NCBI RefSeq assembly: GCF_002929745.1
Contig: NZ_PJIQ01000009.1
Span: 81,332 to 145,331 of the forward strand
Direction of reading: 5' to 3'
Source: Arthrobacter sp. B1805
Lineage (GTDB): Bacteria > Actinomycetota > Actinomycetes > Actinomycetales > Micrococcaceae
DNA length: 64,000 nt
Part shown: positions 27,417 to 36,489 of the stretch, one piece after another
Layout: every line of letters begins with the position of its first letter
Position numbering within the stretch: the stretch's first letter is position 1
The notes under the pieces: model-generated
What the model was told of the DNA's origin: nothing
Databases searched by the model: none
What the model saw: the letters and a program-made list of their open reading frames with translations, nothing else
Program-made: the position numbers and the translations under genes

Positions 27417-28051
27417 GTACGCGGACCGTGACTGTCCTGGACTACGGGTCTGGCAACGTCAGGTCGGTCGTCCGTGCACTCGAGCACGTCGGTGCCGACG
27501 TGGTCCTGAGCGCCAAGCCCGACGACGTCCTCAACGCCGACGGCCTGCTCGTACCCGGTGTGGGGGCTTTCGCTGCTGTGATGAAGGGCCTGAAGGACGT
27601 CGACGCGCTGCGCATGATCGGTCGCAGGGTCGCCGGCGGGCGTCCGGTCCTCGGGATCTGCGTCGGGTTGCAGGTGCTGTTCGACGAGGGTGTCGAGCAC
27701 GGCGTCCGCACGCCGGGCATGGGGGAATGGCCAGGGACCGTCGAGCGGTTGAAGGCCGACGTCGTTCCGCACATGGGCTGGAACACGGTGAAGGCGCCCG
27801 AGGACACCGTCCTGTTCGACGGTATCGGTGACGAGCGCTTCTACTTCGTGCACTCCTACGGGGTGCAGGACTGGTCCTTCGACGTGACGCAGCCCGCCAT
27901 GAAGCCTCCGCAGGTCACCTGGTCCGACCACGGAGGCCCCTTCATCGCGGCCGTCGAGAACGGTCCCCTCAGCGCCACCCAGTTCCACCCGGAGAAGTCC
28001 GGCGATGCAGGTGCCCAGCTGTTGAGGAACTGGATCGAGGGCCTGAAGTGA
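27413..28051 (+). CDS. hisH: Imidazole glycerol phosphate synthase glutaminase subunit HisH
   Basis: Glutamine amidotransferase that feeds ammonia to HisF. The triad is visible: Cys83 in LGICVGLQ, and His and Glu in TQFHPEKSG near residue 193. The 212-residue length is normal. HisF is not encoded in this window although its partner is, so hisF must be placed elsewhere. Translation is coupled to hisB. Confidence 0.95.
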   Translation: MSTRTVTVLDYGSGNVRSVVRALEHVGADVVLSAKPDDVLNADGLLVPGVGAFAAVMKGLKDVDALRMIGRRVAGGRPVLGICVGLQVLFDEGVEHGVRTPGMGEWPGTVERLKADVVPHMGWNTVKAPEDTVLFDGIGDERFYFVHSYGVQDWSFDVTQPAMKPPQVTWSDHGGPFIAAVENGPLSATQFHPEKSGDAGAQLLRNWIEGLK

Positions 28052-28055
28052 CGCG

Positions 28056-28214
28056 ATGCTGAGTCTCGTGCTGATGGGGGTGGCAGGGCTCCTCATCGGT
28101 GGGGCGTTCTCCCTTCGCAGCCAGGAGTTCCCCCTGTGGGTATGGATCGCCTTCCTGGCTCTGGCCGGTCTCGCACTGCTTGCCGCCTACCTGTTCACAC
28201 TGTCCGGCGAGTAG
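28056..28214 (+). CDS. 52-residue two-helix membrane protein between hisH and priA
   Basis: A short frame starting 4 bases after the hisH stop: an N-terminal hydrophobic stretch ([16 protein letters not shown]), a short polar turn (SLRSQEF), and a second hydrophobic helix (about 27-48). Codon third positions are mostly G or C like the neighbours. It ends 58 bases before priA and probably is translated by reinitiation after hisH. A small protein at this site occurs in related actinobacteria to my knowledge, but I cannot give a function. Confidence 0.65.
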   Translation: MLSLVLMGVAGLLIGGAFSLRSQEFPLWVWIAFLALAGLALLAAYLFTLSGE

Positions 28215-28272
28215 CCGGACCCGCCCCGACGTCACGACACCGCGGCTCCGGCCGCCCGTACGAAAGCAGATC

Positions 28273-29028
28273 ATGAGCCTTACCGAAACACCCACGCTCG
28301 AACTCCTCCCCGCCGTCGACGTAGCCGATGGGCAGGCTGTCCGCCTCGTGCAGGGCGAGGCGGGCAGTGAGACCAGTTACGGCGATCCGCTCGACGCGGC
28401 GCTGGCCTGGCAGGAGGACGGAGCAGAGTGGGTGCACCTCGTGGACCTGGATGCAGCTTTCGGCCGGGGCTCGAACCAGAAGTTGCTCGAACGGGTCGTC
28501 AAGCACCTCGACATCAAGGTCGAGCTCTCCGGCGGAATCCGGGACGATGCTTCCCTCGACGCCGCGCTGGAACTCGGCGCCACGCGGGTCAACCTCGGGA
28601 CGGCTGCTCTCGAGAATCCCGAATGGACCGAGCTCGCCATCGCCCGCTACGGCGACGCCGTCGCAGTCGGGCTCGACGTCCGCGGGACCACTCTCGCGGC
28701 CCGGGGCTGGACCGAGGAGGGTGGCGACCTGTGGGAGGTCCTGCAGCGCCTCGAGGACGCCGGCTGTGCCCGCTATGTCGTCACCGACGTGACCAAGGAC
28801 GGAACCCTCAAGGGCCCCAACCTCGCACTCCTGAGGGAGGTTCTCTCGAAGACAACCCGACCCGTCGTCGCCTCGGGCGGTATCTCGAGCCTCGATGACA
28901 TCGCCGCCCTGCGCGAGCTCGTGCCGCAGGGTCTCGAGGGAGCTATCGTCGGCAAAGCGCTGTACGCCGGGGCGTTCACCCTGCCGCAGGCACTCGACGT
29001 GGCAGGGCTGCCCGGCGCGGACGCGTGA
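28273..29028 (+). CDS. priA: Bifunctional HisA/TrpF isomerase PriA
   Basis: TIM-barrel isomerase of ProFAR in histidine synthesis; in actinobacteria the same enzyme also isomerises phosphoribosylanthranilate for tryptophan. The 251-residue protein has [20 protein letters not shown] with the first catalytic Asp, and [14 protein letters not shown] with the second Asp near residue 175. Bifunctionality is inferred from the phylum, where trpF is usually missing. The ATG follows GAAAGCAGATC, a weak ribosome-binding site. The stop overlaps the SseB-like gene (GTGA). Confidence 0.93.
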   Translation: MSLTETPTLELLPAVDVADGQAVRLVQGEAGSETSYGDPLDAALAWQEDGAEWVHLVDLDAAFGRGSNQKLLERVVKHLDIKVELSGGIRDDASLDAALELGATRVNLGTAALENPEWTELAIARYGDAVAVGLDVRGTTLAARGWTEEGGDLWEVLQRLEDAGCARYVVTDVTKDGTLKGPNLALLREVLSKTTRPVVASGGISSLDDIAALRELVPQGLEGAIVGKALYAGAFTLPQALDVAGLPGADA

Positions 29029-29879
29029 CCGGCAGGCAGCTTCCCGCTCACATCGCGGCGGCGCTGGCGGGCAACACCGCTGACTCCGCAGGCCGGCCGT
29101 GGGCCGGCCGCGACCTGTCCGGTCCCGACAACCCGCTGCACAGCTTCGACGACGACGACGGCGCGGCCAACCCGCAGCTCATCGCGGCCCTGGCCGGACT
29201 GCTGGCGGCTGCCGACGAGCCCGGCGCGCCCGAGAGAGCTGTCCTCACCGCCCTGAAGGCAGCCCGGGTGTTCATTCCCATCGTCGCCCAGGTCGCTCGG
29301 GCGGCGGAGACCCATGCCGGGCTGACGGCAGACAAGGAAGCCGATATGGCCCTTGTCACGCTGACGGCGCCCGATGGTCGGAAGGCGCTGCCGGTCTTCT
29401 CGTCGACGCAGGCGCTCGAGCGCTGGCATCCGGACGCGCGACCGGTCGCCGCCTACGCGGCGCGGGCTGCACTCGCCGCCGTCGCCGAGGACGCGGAACT
29501 CATGGTGCTCGATCCGGGAGCGGATCTCACCTTCGTGGTCCGGCGCCCGGCCCTGTGGGCCCTGGCGCAACAGGTCGACTGGACTCCGTCCTACGAGGAT
29601 CGGGCTCTGGCGTCACTCGTCGAGGTGGCGGCGCGAGGAGAGGAACGCATCCTCTCCCTGGCCCTGCGGCCAGCCGCAGGCGTTCGCACCCGCTCGGCCG
29701 ACGGTAGCATTGCCTCCGGCGGAGGACCCGGTCCCGAACTGCGGATGGACCTCCAGCTCCAGGGCGGGCTCTCGCCCGATGAGGTGCGCGACGCCGTCTC
29801 GTCCTTCCGTACGAGGCTGCTCGCCATACCCGAATTCGTGGAACGGGTCGACTCGCTCGATATCAAACTCACCCGCTGA
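29025..29879 (+). CDS. SseB family protein
   Basis: A 284-residue protein with an SseB-type N-terminal domain (about residues 60-165: [36 protein letters not shown]) and a C-terminal part ending in [20 protein letters not shown]. SseB-like proteins are widespread and poorly understood outside Salmonella; no enzyme motif is seen. It overlaps priA by 4 bases and precedes the MFS gene by 28 bases, a conserved grouping in Micrococcaceae to my knowledge. Confidence 0.85.
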   Translation: MTGRQLPAHIAAALAGNTADSAGRPWAGRDLSGPDNPLHSFDDDDGAANPQLIAALAGLLAAADEPGAPERAVLTALKAARVFIPIVAQVARAAETHAGLTADKEADMALVTLTAPDGRKALPVFSSTQALERWHPDARPVAAYAARAALAAVAEDAELMVLDPGADLTFVVRRPALWALAQQVDWTPSYEDRALASLVEVAARGEERILSLALRPAAGVRTRSADGSIASGGGPGPELRMDLQLQGGLSPDEVRDAVSSFRTRLLAIPEFVERVDSLDIKLTR

Positions 29880-29907
29880 CGGAGGCGTCGGCGGAGAAAG
29901 ACTGGCC

Positions 29908-31209
29908 GTGAACTTCGCCGTATACCGGGATCTGCTGCGCATCCGCTCCGTTCGCATGCTGTTGATCGTCGGCATGATCGCCCGCTTCCCCCACTCCGCA
30001 GCGGGTGTCCTACTGACACTGCACGTCGTGCAGACCCTCGATCGAGGCTATGCCGAAGCGGGTGCCGTCGCTGCCGTCGTCACCATCGGTATCGCCGTCG
30101 GAGCTCCCTGGCGCGGGCGGCGGATCGACACGGTCGGGCTGCGTCGGGCGCTCATCCCCTCCGTCGTCGCCGAAGCGGCCATCTGGTCGATCGCCCCACA
30201 CCTGTCCTACCAGTGGCTCCTCGTCGCGGCACTCGTCGGCGGACTCTTCACCCTTCCGGCGTTCTCCGTCATCCGGCAGGCGCTCGGCGTGTTGGTGGAG
30301 GGCGACCGGCGTCGCACGGCCTTCACCCTCGACGCCATCTCCACCGAGGTCATCTTCATGGCCGGGCCGGCGGTCGGTGTCGTGTTGGCGACGCAGGTGT
30401 CGACCGTGCTCGGACTGACACTCGTCGGGCTCGCCACGGCATCTGCCGGCCTCTTCCTCATGTGGTTCAATCCGCCGACCCGCTCGGGGCAGCGTCCCGA
30501 CGGGGGAACGGTGCCGGCGGCGGCGCCCTCAGGAGTGGGCGAAGCCGCAGCCGACCTCATCGGCTCGCGCGACGCGGGTACCGGGGGCGGACTCGGGGTA
30601 TCACTGTTCCGTCGCGGGGTACGGCACGCATTCCCCTGGCTGACGATTCAGCTCGTCGTCGTCATGGTCATTGCTGCGGGCGCGGGCCTCGTGCTGTCGG
30701 GCTCGGAGGTCGGGATCGTCGCCGCCCTCGAGCTCTCCGGCAACGAGAGTCAGCTCGGGCTCGTGTTCGTCGCCTGGTGCGCGGCGTCCGTCGTGGGCGG
30801 CCTGGTGTACGGCGCACTGCATCGGCCCGTGGCACCCGCGGTCCTGCTCATCGGCATGGGGGTGCTGACGCTGCCGATGGGGTTCGCCGACAGCACTCTG
30901 TCACTGGCACTGCTCTCCATCCCGGCGGGCCTGCTCTGCGCTCCTGTACTCTCCGCGGCCTCGGAGAAGGTCGCGGATCTCGTCGCCGAGGAGCGGAGGG
31001 GCGAGGCGATGGGCTGGTACGGGTCCGCGCTGACGTCCGGGGTGGCGCTCGGTGCTCCGGTCGCCGGCGTGCTGATCGACCTGACGGGTCCTTGGGGCGG
31101 TTTCACCGCGGTCGCCGTGGTCTCCGCGCTGATCGGCGTGGTCGGACTCGCCGCACGGAACCTCGGTGGCCAGGGCATCGCGGCCAAGCACACGCACGCA
31201 GGGCGCTAG
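29908..31209 (+). CDS. Major facilitator superfamily transporter
   Basis: A 433-residue protein with about twelve hydrophobic segments in two halves joined by a Gly/Pro/Ala-rich loop (near residues 190-230). The loop after the second helix (WRGRRIDTVGLRR) is a degenerate MFS signature. It most resembles drug-efflux-like actinobacterial transporters; the substrate is unknown. The GTG at 29908 follows GCGGAG. It probably shares a transcript with priA and the SseB-like gene. Confidence 0.85.
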   Translation: MNFAVYRDLLRIRSVRMLLIVGMIARFPHSAAGVLLTLHVVQTLDRGYAEAGAVAAVVTIGIAVGAPWRGRRIDTVGLRRALIPSVVAEAAIWSIAPHLSYQWLLVAALVGGLFTLPAFSVIRQALGVLVEGDRRRTAFTLDAISTEVIFMAGPAVGVVLATQVSTVLGLTLVGLATASAGLFLMWFNPPTRSGQRPDGGTVPAAAPSGVGEAAADLIGSRDAGTGGGLGVSLFRRGVRHAFPWLTIQLVVVMVIAAGAGLVLSGSEVGIVAALELSGNESQLGLVFVAWCAASVVGGLVYGALHRPVAPAVLLIGMGVLTLPMGFADSTLSLALLSIPAGLLCAPVLSAASEKVADLVAEERRGEAMGWYGSALTSGVALGAPVAGVLIDLTGPWGGFTAVAVVSALIGVVGLAARNLGGQGIAAKHTHAGR

Positions 31210-31269
31210 TCGCCCGGAAGGACGGCCGGGGCGCGGAGCTGCACGAACAGGTGGGGTGGCGAAGGGGAC

Positions 31270-31435
31270 ACCCGAAGGCCGGTGCGCGGAAGCGCCATCC
31301 GGAACCGAGCGCGGAAGCGCCATCCGGAACCGAGCGCGGAAGCGCCGCCCGGAACCGAGCGGGGAAGCGGCGCCGAAGGCCGGTGCGCGACGGCGCCGCC
31401 CGGAACCGAGCTGGGAATCGGCGCCCGAACGCGTC
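31270..31435. repeat. Tandem 25-bp repeats carrying GCGC-GGAA-GCGC mini-hairpins
   Basis: Three consecutive 25-bp units start at 31284, 31309 and 31334 (first bases GCGCGGAAGCGCC, last bases CCGGAACCGA). The first two are identical and the third differs at two bases. Diverged copies follow to about 31435. A flanking GAAGGCCGGTGCGCG segment occurs both before the array (31274) and inside it (31375), suggesting a larger duplication. Each unit can fold as GCGC-GGAA-GCGC with a GNRA-type loop. The array fills the gap between two convergent genes and may act in termination, but that is inference. Confidence 0.85.
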
Positions 31436-31450
31436 GGGCACCGCTGGAAC

Positions 31451-31900
31451 TCAGTTGACGGGGCCCGTGTACTTCTCGCCCGGCCCCTGGCCAGGAGGGT
31501 CCGCGATGATGGACGCTTCGCGGAACGCGAGTTGCAGGGATCGGAGGCCGTCGCGCAATGGTCCGGCATGCTGTGACCCGATCTCGGGCGCAGCCGCAGT
31601 GACGAAGCCGGCAAGGGCCGTGATCAGCTTGCGCGCCTCGTCGAGGTCCTTGAGCTGCTCTGCGTTCTCCTCGTGTCCGAGGCCGCACTTCACGGCTGCG
31701 GCACTCATGAGGTGGACGGCCGACGTCACGATGACCTCCACCGCGGCGACCTCGGAGATGTCGCGCATCTGCTGGCGAACGTCCTGCTCCGCGTCGGACG
31801 CGGCGACCCCCTGCTCCTGCTCCTCTGCAAAGCTGCGACGGGAAGCCGCTGCGGCCCCGTCATCGAAAGAGTGGTGCGGATTGTCGTGTGGAGTGTTCAT
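31451..31900 (-). CDS. DUF1844 domain protein
   Basis: A 149-residue protein whose core (about 45-115: MRDISEVAAVEVIVTSAVHLM, then DLDEARKLITALAGF) is the DUF1844 family, found beside infC in many actinobacteria. Function unknown; the helical core looks soluble. The ATG at 31900 has no clear ribosome-binding site and a TTG at 31924 in frame is an alternative. It is divergent from infC across about 300 bases. Confidence 0.82.
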   Translation of the reverse strand: MNTPHDNPHHSFDDGAAAASRRSFAEEQEQGVAASDAEQDVRQQMRDISEVAAVEVIVTSAVHLMSAAAVKCGLGHEENAEQLKDLDEARKLITALAGFVTAAAPEIGSQHAGPLRDGLRSLQLAFREASIIADPPGQGPGEKYTGPVN

Positions 31901-32119
31901 ACTGGTAAGCTTGGCATAGACCAACCGGTCGCTGTTACTCGTCGTGCTCCGTCAGGAGCTTTCGGGAGGGGCGCCGGGATGCAAGCGGAGACCTCTCCCA
32001 CCCGCGTTTGCCTGGTGCGCCCTTGGACGCATTGCAGGTAGCCGGGTCACCTGGTCGGTCATGATGATGATCGCGCAGGAAGCCCAGTGCTTTCGCCCAT
32101 CGTTCATGACTGTCCGTCG

Positions 32120-32160
32120 AGGCCTTCGATTGCGCATGCAATGGGAGGCCTTCTTTCGTT
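32120..32160 (+). promoter_or_regulatory. Leader hairpin with T-rich tail before infC (possible attenuator)
   Basis: AGGCCT at 32120-32125 pairs with AGGCCT at 32146-32151, and inside it ATTGC pairs with GCAAT around a GCAT loop. The stem is followed by TCTTTCGTTT. This looks like an intrinsic terminator placed 40 bases before the infC ribosome-binding site. Translation-factor operons are often controlled in their leaders; no L20-leader match is claimed. The rest of 31901-32199 shows no other feature I can support. Confidence 0.5.
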
Positions 32161-32199
32161 TGCAGGCGGTTCCAGATTGAGAATCCACAGGAGTCACAC

Positions 32200-33390
32200 A
32201 TTAGCGAGCCAAGAATCAATGATCGTATCCGCGTTCCCGAGGTGCGGTTGGTCGGACCTGCCGGCGAACAGGTAGGAATCGTCCGTATCGAGGACGCGCT
32301 CCGACTTGCCGCCGAGTCCGACCTGGATCTGGTCGAGGTAGCACCGCAGGCAAAGCCTCCGGTCGCCAAGCTCATGGATTTTGGTAAGTACAAGTACGAA
32401 GCGGCTGTAAAGGCGCGCGAGGCACGGAAGAACCAGACCAATACGGTGCTGAAGGAAATTCGTTTCCGCCTCAAGATCGACACCCACGACTACGAGACCA
32501 AGCGTGGGCACGCGATCCGCTTCCTCGGAGCTGGTGACAAGGTCAAGGCCATGATCCAGTTCCGCGGGCGTGAGCAGCAGCGGCCCGAGATGGGCATCCG
32601 CCTGCTGCAGAAGTTCGCCGATGACGTTGCAGAGGTCGGAGTCGTCGAGTCCTCGCCGCGCATCGACGGACGCAACATGGTCATGGTGATCGGTCCCACC
32701 AAGAACAAGGCGGAAGCCAAGGCGGAGGCTCGCCGCGAAACCCAGCGCGCCGAGGCGAAGGCTGCCAACGAAGCTGCCAAGACAGGCGGTGACACCAGGC
32801 GTGTCGACACCTCCGGCGATAGCGGTGCCCCCCTGACGCAGTCCCTCGCGGATCTGCTGCCCGAGGGCTACGCGATCAGGAGCGAGCCAGAGGCTGCTGT
32901 GAAGGAGACGCCCGTGCAGGCGGCGCCCGCCGAAGACGCTCCTGTCTTCGAGATGGCTCCCGCTGCGGAGACTCCGGCGGCTACGAGGCCCCCGGCCCAG
33001 GCAGCACCCGCGGCGGCTTCGGCGCCGAAGGCCGCACCGGCCCGGTCCTCGTCCGCTCCGCGGACGACGGCATCGCGTCCGGCTGCAGGGCGCCCCGCGG
33101 CGTCACGGCCGGCCGTCGACCGGTCGGCCGCTGACCGTCCGGCGGTGTCACGCCCGGCGGCTACTGCTCCGGCACCGAGGCCCGCGACAGCTACACCCGC
33201 GACACCGGCTTCGCCTGCCGCACCCTCGGCCGCCAAGCCGGCCGCGGCACCGAAGCCGGCGGCCACAGCCAAACCTTCGGCCATGCCGAAGCCCGGAGCG
33301 CCGAAGCCGTCGGCGACCCCTAAACCTGCCGGCAGGACAGCTCCGACAAAGAGCCCTACCAGCCGTCCCAAGCCCGGAAGCACGGACTAG
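32200..33390 (+). CDS. infC: Translation initiation factor IF-3 with long C-terminal tail, ATT start
   Basis: Binds 30S subunits, prevents premature 50S joining and checks the initiator codon. Homology demands a start upstream of the first ATG/GTG: the frame reads [19 protein letters not shown] from an ATT codon at 32200, preceded by CAGGAG at 32188-32193. Rare AUU starts on infC are the classical basis of IF3 autoregulation. N- and C-domains occupy residues 1-166 ([18 protein letters not shown] lies in the middle). Residues 167-396 are an Ala/Pro/Lys-rich tail absent from most IF3. rpmI and rplT follow. Confidence 0.94.
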   Translation: MSEPRINDRIRVPEVRLVGPAGEQVGIVRIEDALRLAAESDLDLVEVAPQAKPPVAKLMDFGKYKYEAAVKAREARKNQTNTVLKEIRFRLKIDTHDYETKRGHAIRFLGAGDKVKAMIQFRGREQQRPEMGIRLLQKFADDVAEVGVVESSPRIDGRNMVMVIGPTKNKAEAKAEARRETQRAEAKAANEAAKTGGDTRRVDTSGDSGAPLTQSLADLLPEGYAIRSEPEAAVKETPVQAAPAEDAPVFEMAPAAETPAATRPPAQAAPAAASAPKAAPARSSSAPRTTASRPAAGRPAASRPAVDRSAADRPAVSRPAATAPAPRPATATPATPASPAAPSAAKPAAAPKPAATAKPSAMPKPGAPKPSATPKPAGRTAPTKSPTSRPKPGSTD

Positions 33391-33431
33391 GGCTCCGGCC
33401 CACTCCCTACGGGTACGTACGAAAACCAGCA

Positions 33432-33470
33432 GGCACCTCCGGGTGCCGAATTCCGGGTGCAAGCGCCCGG
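33432..33470 (+). promoter_or_regulatory. Two small hairpins between infC and rpmI
   Basis: GGCACC-TCCG-GGTGCC (33432-33447) is a perfect 6-bp stem with a 4-base loop; CCGGG and CCCGG (about 33453-33470) can form a second. They could be processing or translational-control elements of the ribosomal protein operon. This is a structural observation without proof of function. Confidence 0.35.
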
Positions 33471-33493
33471 CCAACTGAAGGAGATCGGTTCCC

Positions 33494-33688
33494 ATGCCGA
33501 AGATGAAGACCCACAGCGGCGTCAAGAAGCGCTTCAAGCTGACCGGTAGCGGCAAGCTCAAGCGCCAGCAGGCGAACCGCCGCCACTACCTGGAGCACAA
33601 GTCCTCGACGTTGACACGCCGCCTCGCGAGCGATCAGATCGTCTCGAAGGCCGACACCAAGGTCATCAAGAAGATGCTGGGCATCTAA
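33494..33688 (+). CDS. rpmI: 50S ribosomal protein L35
   Basis: A 64-residue basic protein with the L35 signature [20 protein letters not shown] at the start. It follows infC and precedes rplT in the conserved order. The ribosome-binding site is GAAGGAGA. Part of the large ribosomal subunit. Confidence 0.97.
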   Translation: MPKMKTHSGVKKRFKLTGSGKLKRQQANRRHYLEHKSSTLTRRLASDQIVSKADTKVIKKMLGI

Positions 33689-33778
33689 CCACCAATCCAT
33701 CCCTCGGGAAAGCGCCGCGTGAACCGTGCAGCGCTGCGGCTGCGGCCGTGACCGAAGAAGAACAAAAGGAGTACGCAC

Positions 33779-34168
33779 GTGGCACGTGTGAAAAGGGCAG
33801 TCAACGCCCACAAGAAGCGTCGGGTCATCCTCGAGCGCGCCAAGGGTTACCGCGGCCAGCGTTCGCGCCTGTACCGCAAGGCGAAGGAGCAGCTGCTCCA
33901 CTCGTTCGTCTACAGCTACGGTGACCGCCGCAAGCGCAAGGGCGACTTCCGTCGCCTGTGGATCCAGCGCATCAACGCTGCATCCCGCGCCAACGGCCTG
34001 ACCTACAACCGCCTCATCCAGGGCCTCAAGGCCGCCGAGATCCAGGTCGACCGCCGGATGCTCGCCGATCTTGCCGTCACTGACGGCGCCGCATTCGCTG
34101 CGCTCGTCCAGATCGCCAAGAACGCCCTGCCTGCCGACACCTCGGCTCCGCTCAAGGCTTCGGCCTAG
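33779..34168 (+). CDS. rplT: 50S ribosomal protein L20
   Basis: A 129-residue 23S rRNA-binding protein needed for 50S assembly, with the typical [15 protein letters not shown] start, [10 protein letters not shown] and LWIQRINAA. It starts with GTG after AAAGGAG. The C-terminal ten residues beyond the core are Ala-rich. In other bacteria L20 represses its own operon; a comparable site was not identified here. Confidence 0.97.
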   Translation: MARVKRAVNAHKKRRVILERAKGYRGQRSRLYRKAKEQLLHSFVYSYGDRRKRKGDFRRLWIQRINAASRANGLTYNRLIQGLKAAEIQVDRRMLADLAVTDGAAFAALVQIAKNALPADTSAPLKASA

Positions 34169-34209
34169 GCTATTCGGCTGTTGCAGGCCGCAGGCCCGCG
34201 CACCCGTAC

Positions 34210-35211
34210 ATGATGAGTGAGAACGGACGCCCCCAGGCGCCACTGATGACCAACACCCAGGCAGACCGGGTGAAGGAGGTGGCACGCCTGGCCGGGCGTC
34301 CGTCTCGTTTAAGGCGCCGCGAGTTCCTCGCCGAAGGGCCTCAGGCGGTGCGCGAAGCCCTTCGCCTGCACCTCGGTCGCAGAGCGAGCGGCGGTGGTGT
34401 CGGCGGCCGTGTCGTCGTCGATGTGTATGCGACGCAGGATGCGCTCGATCGGCATCAGGACATAGCGGACCTGCTCGCCCTGGACGGCTCGCCCGACGTC
34501 CGTCGGGTGAACCCGGACGTGCTGGCCGCGATGTCGTCGACCGTGACCCCGCAGGGCTTCATCGCGGTCTGCACCTTCGTCGACGTCACGCTGGACGATG
34601 TGCTCGCCACCGCCCCGCGCCTCGTCGCCGTGCTCGTCGAGGTTCGCGACCCTGGCAATGCGGGAACGATCATCCGCGCTGCCGACTCCGCGGGCGCTGA
34701 CGCCGTCATCCTGACCAGTGGCAGCGTGGACCCCTACAATCCGAAGACCGTGAGGTCCACCGTGGGGTCGCTGTTCCACCTTCCGCTCGTGATCGGGGTA
34801 GAGCTCGAGGGCCTCATCGAGAGGCTGCGGGACGCTGGGATGACGGTCCTCGCCGCGGACGGGTACGGCGCCACGAGCCTTGATGACCTCCAGGACACCA
34901 GCGCCGCGCGCAGGTTCGCTACGGTCCAGGAGCCGGTCGACAGCGGAGCGCAAGGACACGGACTCGGCGCCCAGGCCGCCGAAGGGCCGGACGCCGCCGT
35001 CGCTGGAACCGCAGGCCCCGCCGTCCCGCGGCTGGAGAACGCCAGTGCGTGGTTCTTCGGCAATGAGGCTCAGGGACTCCCGGACGAGGTGACCGCTGCC
35101 GCAGATGCGCGCGTCGCCGTTCCGATCTACGGGCAGGCGGAGTCGCTCAATGTCGGCACTGCTGCCACGGTGTGCCTGTACGCTTCAGCGCGCGCGCAAC
35201 GCCTCCGCTGA
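34210..35211 (+). CDS. SpoU/TrmH family rRNA 2'-O-methyltransferase
   Basis: A 333-residue SPOUT methyltransferase with an N-terminal substrate-binding domain (RPSRLRRREFLAEGPQAV near residue 29) and three SAM-knot motifs: RDPGNAGTIIRAADSAG near 150, FFGNEAQGL near 275 and the C-terminal IYGQAESLNVGTAATVCLYA (about 305-325). In Mycobacterium tuberculosis the gene after rplT is likewise a SpoU protein (tsnR). Residues about 238-268 form a Gly/Ala-rich insert before motif 2. The 3' end overlaps the convergent MFS gene by 27 bases. The exact rRNA nucleotide is unknown. Confidence 0.88.
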   Translation: MMSENGRPQAPLMTNTQADRVKEVARLAGRPSRLRRREFLAEGPQAVREALRLHLGRRASGGGVGGRVVVDVYATQDALDRHQDIADLLALDGSPDVRRVNPDVLAAMSSTVTPQGFIAVCTFVDVTLDDVLATAPRLVAVLVEVRDPGNAGTIIRAADSAGADAVILTSGSVDPYNPKTVRSTVGSLFHLPLVIGVELEGLIERLRDAGMTVLAADGYGATSLDDLQDTSAARRFATVQEPVDSGAQGHGLGAQAAEGPDAAVAGTAGPAVPRLENASAWFFGNEAQGLPDEVTAAADARVAVPIYGQAESLNVGTAATVCLYASARAQRLR

Positions 35212-36489
35212 CCTGACTTCGCTCGACGTCGGAGTGTCCATCGCGGCACGACGGCGTTCCAGCTTTCCGCTGACAAGGGCGACCCCCAGCCCGAGTAGGG
35301 CGAGGATCGCTCCCACCGTGGCAGGAGCGGTGAACCCCCAACCCGCCGCGATGACCGCGCCACCGAGGGCCGCACCCAGGGCATTGGCTGTGTTGAGCGC
35401 GGAGTGGTTCAGTGATGATGCGAGCGAGGGCGCACCAGGGGAGACATCCAGAAGGCGGGCCTGAAGGGGAGGAATGAGCATCGACCCGCTCGTTCCCACC
35501 AGGAAGACGAAGAGACACGCGCTCCACGGTCGGGTGGCCGCGAGGGGAAACAGCACCAGAACGGCCGCGATGGCAGCCATGACGCCGTAGATGCTTCCCA
35601 TGACGGACCGGTCGGCCAATCGACCGCCCAGGATGTTGCCGACCACCATGCCGATTCCGTACAGCGCGACCACGAGGGGCAGCAGAGACGTGCTGAGTCC
35701 CGCGACCTCCGTCATGAGCGGCGAAACGTAGGAGTAGACGGCGAAGAACCCGCCGAACCCCACGATGCCGATCAGGAGGGTCATCCAGACCTGCACACGA
35801 CGCAGGGCATTCAGCTCGCGGCGGATGCTCGCGCCGGCCCGCACCGGTATGTCCGGTACGAAGGCCCTGATCAGGACCAGCGTCGCTGCGCCGATCAGGC
35901 CGACGAGAAGGAACATCGAGCGCCAGCCGAACTGTTGCCCGAGCCAGGTGGCGAAGGGGACACCGATCACGTTGGCGATGCTGAGGCCGAGCATCACCAT
36001 CGAGATGGCCCTGCCGCGCCGCGCGGGATCCGCGAGTGACGCGGCGATGACGGCGGCGACGCCGAAGTAGGCGCCATGCGGAAGACCGGACAGGAACCGG
36101 GAGGCGAGCATCCAGCCGAAACCGGACGCGAAGAAGGACGAGAGGTTGGCGAGGGTGATGACCAGCATCAGGGCCAGTGCGACCGCGCGCTGGGGCTTCT
36201 TCGCACCGAGGACGGCGAGGACAGGGGCGCCCACGACCACTCCGAGCGCATAGGCGGAGATCACGTGCCCTCCCTGCGCGTAGTCCACGCCGAGATCCGT
36301 CCGCATCTCCTCGAGCAGGCCCATGATGGTGAACTCGGTCGTACCGATGGCGAACCCTCCTACGGCGAGTGCGCCGATCGCGAGGACGAGGCGGCGTCCC
36401 GAGAGGTGCTGCGCGGGGGTACCCCCAGGGTTCGGGGAAGTACCGGTGGCGGACGGTCCTGTGCTCGACGGGGGAACGGGGGAACTCAT
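35185..36489 (-). CDS. MFS transporter, DHA1 efflux type
   Basis: A 434-residue protein with twelve predicted helices and the DHA1 family motifs: GGFAIGTTEFTIMGLL in helix 1, then the helix-5 region GLSIANVIGVPFATWLGQQF. It resembles AraJ/YdhP-type sugar or drug efflux proteins. The ATG at 36489 follows AAGGA at good spacing; an in-frame upstream start would add a Pro/Arg-rich stretch. Its first 30 residues are a Ser/Pro/Gly-rich cytoplasmic segment. The substrate is not known. No regulator gene is adjacent. Confidence 0.88.
   Translation of the reverse strand: MSSPVPPSSTGPSATGTSPNPGGTPAQHLSGRRLVLAIGALAVGGFAIGTTEFTIMGLLEEMRTDLGVDYAQGGHVISAYALGVVVGAPVLAVLGAKKPQRAVALALMLVITLANLSSFFASGFGWMLASRFLSGLPHGAYFGVAAVIAASLADPARRGRAISMVMLGLSIANVIGVPFATWLGQQFGWRSMFLLVGLIGAATLVLIRAFVPDIPVRAGASIRRELNALRRVQVWMTLLIGIVGFGGFFAVYSYVSPLMTEVAGLSTSLLPLVVALYGIGMVVGNILGGRLADRSVMGSIYGVMAAIAAVLVLFPLAATRPWSACLFVFLVGTSGSMLIPPLQARLLDVSPGAPSLASSLNHSALNTANALGAALGGAVIAAGWGFTAPATVGAILALLGLGVALVSGKLERRRAAMDTPTSSEVRSAEALRAR

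Noticed and set aside
31270..31435. Could the 25-bp repeats be a CRISPR array?
   Set aside because: The units are head-to-tail without unique spacers, and there are no cas genes nearby.
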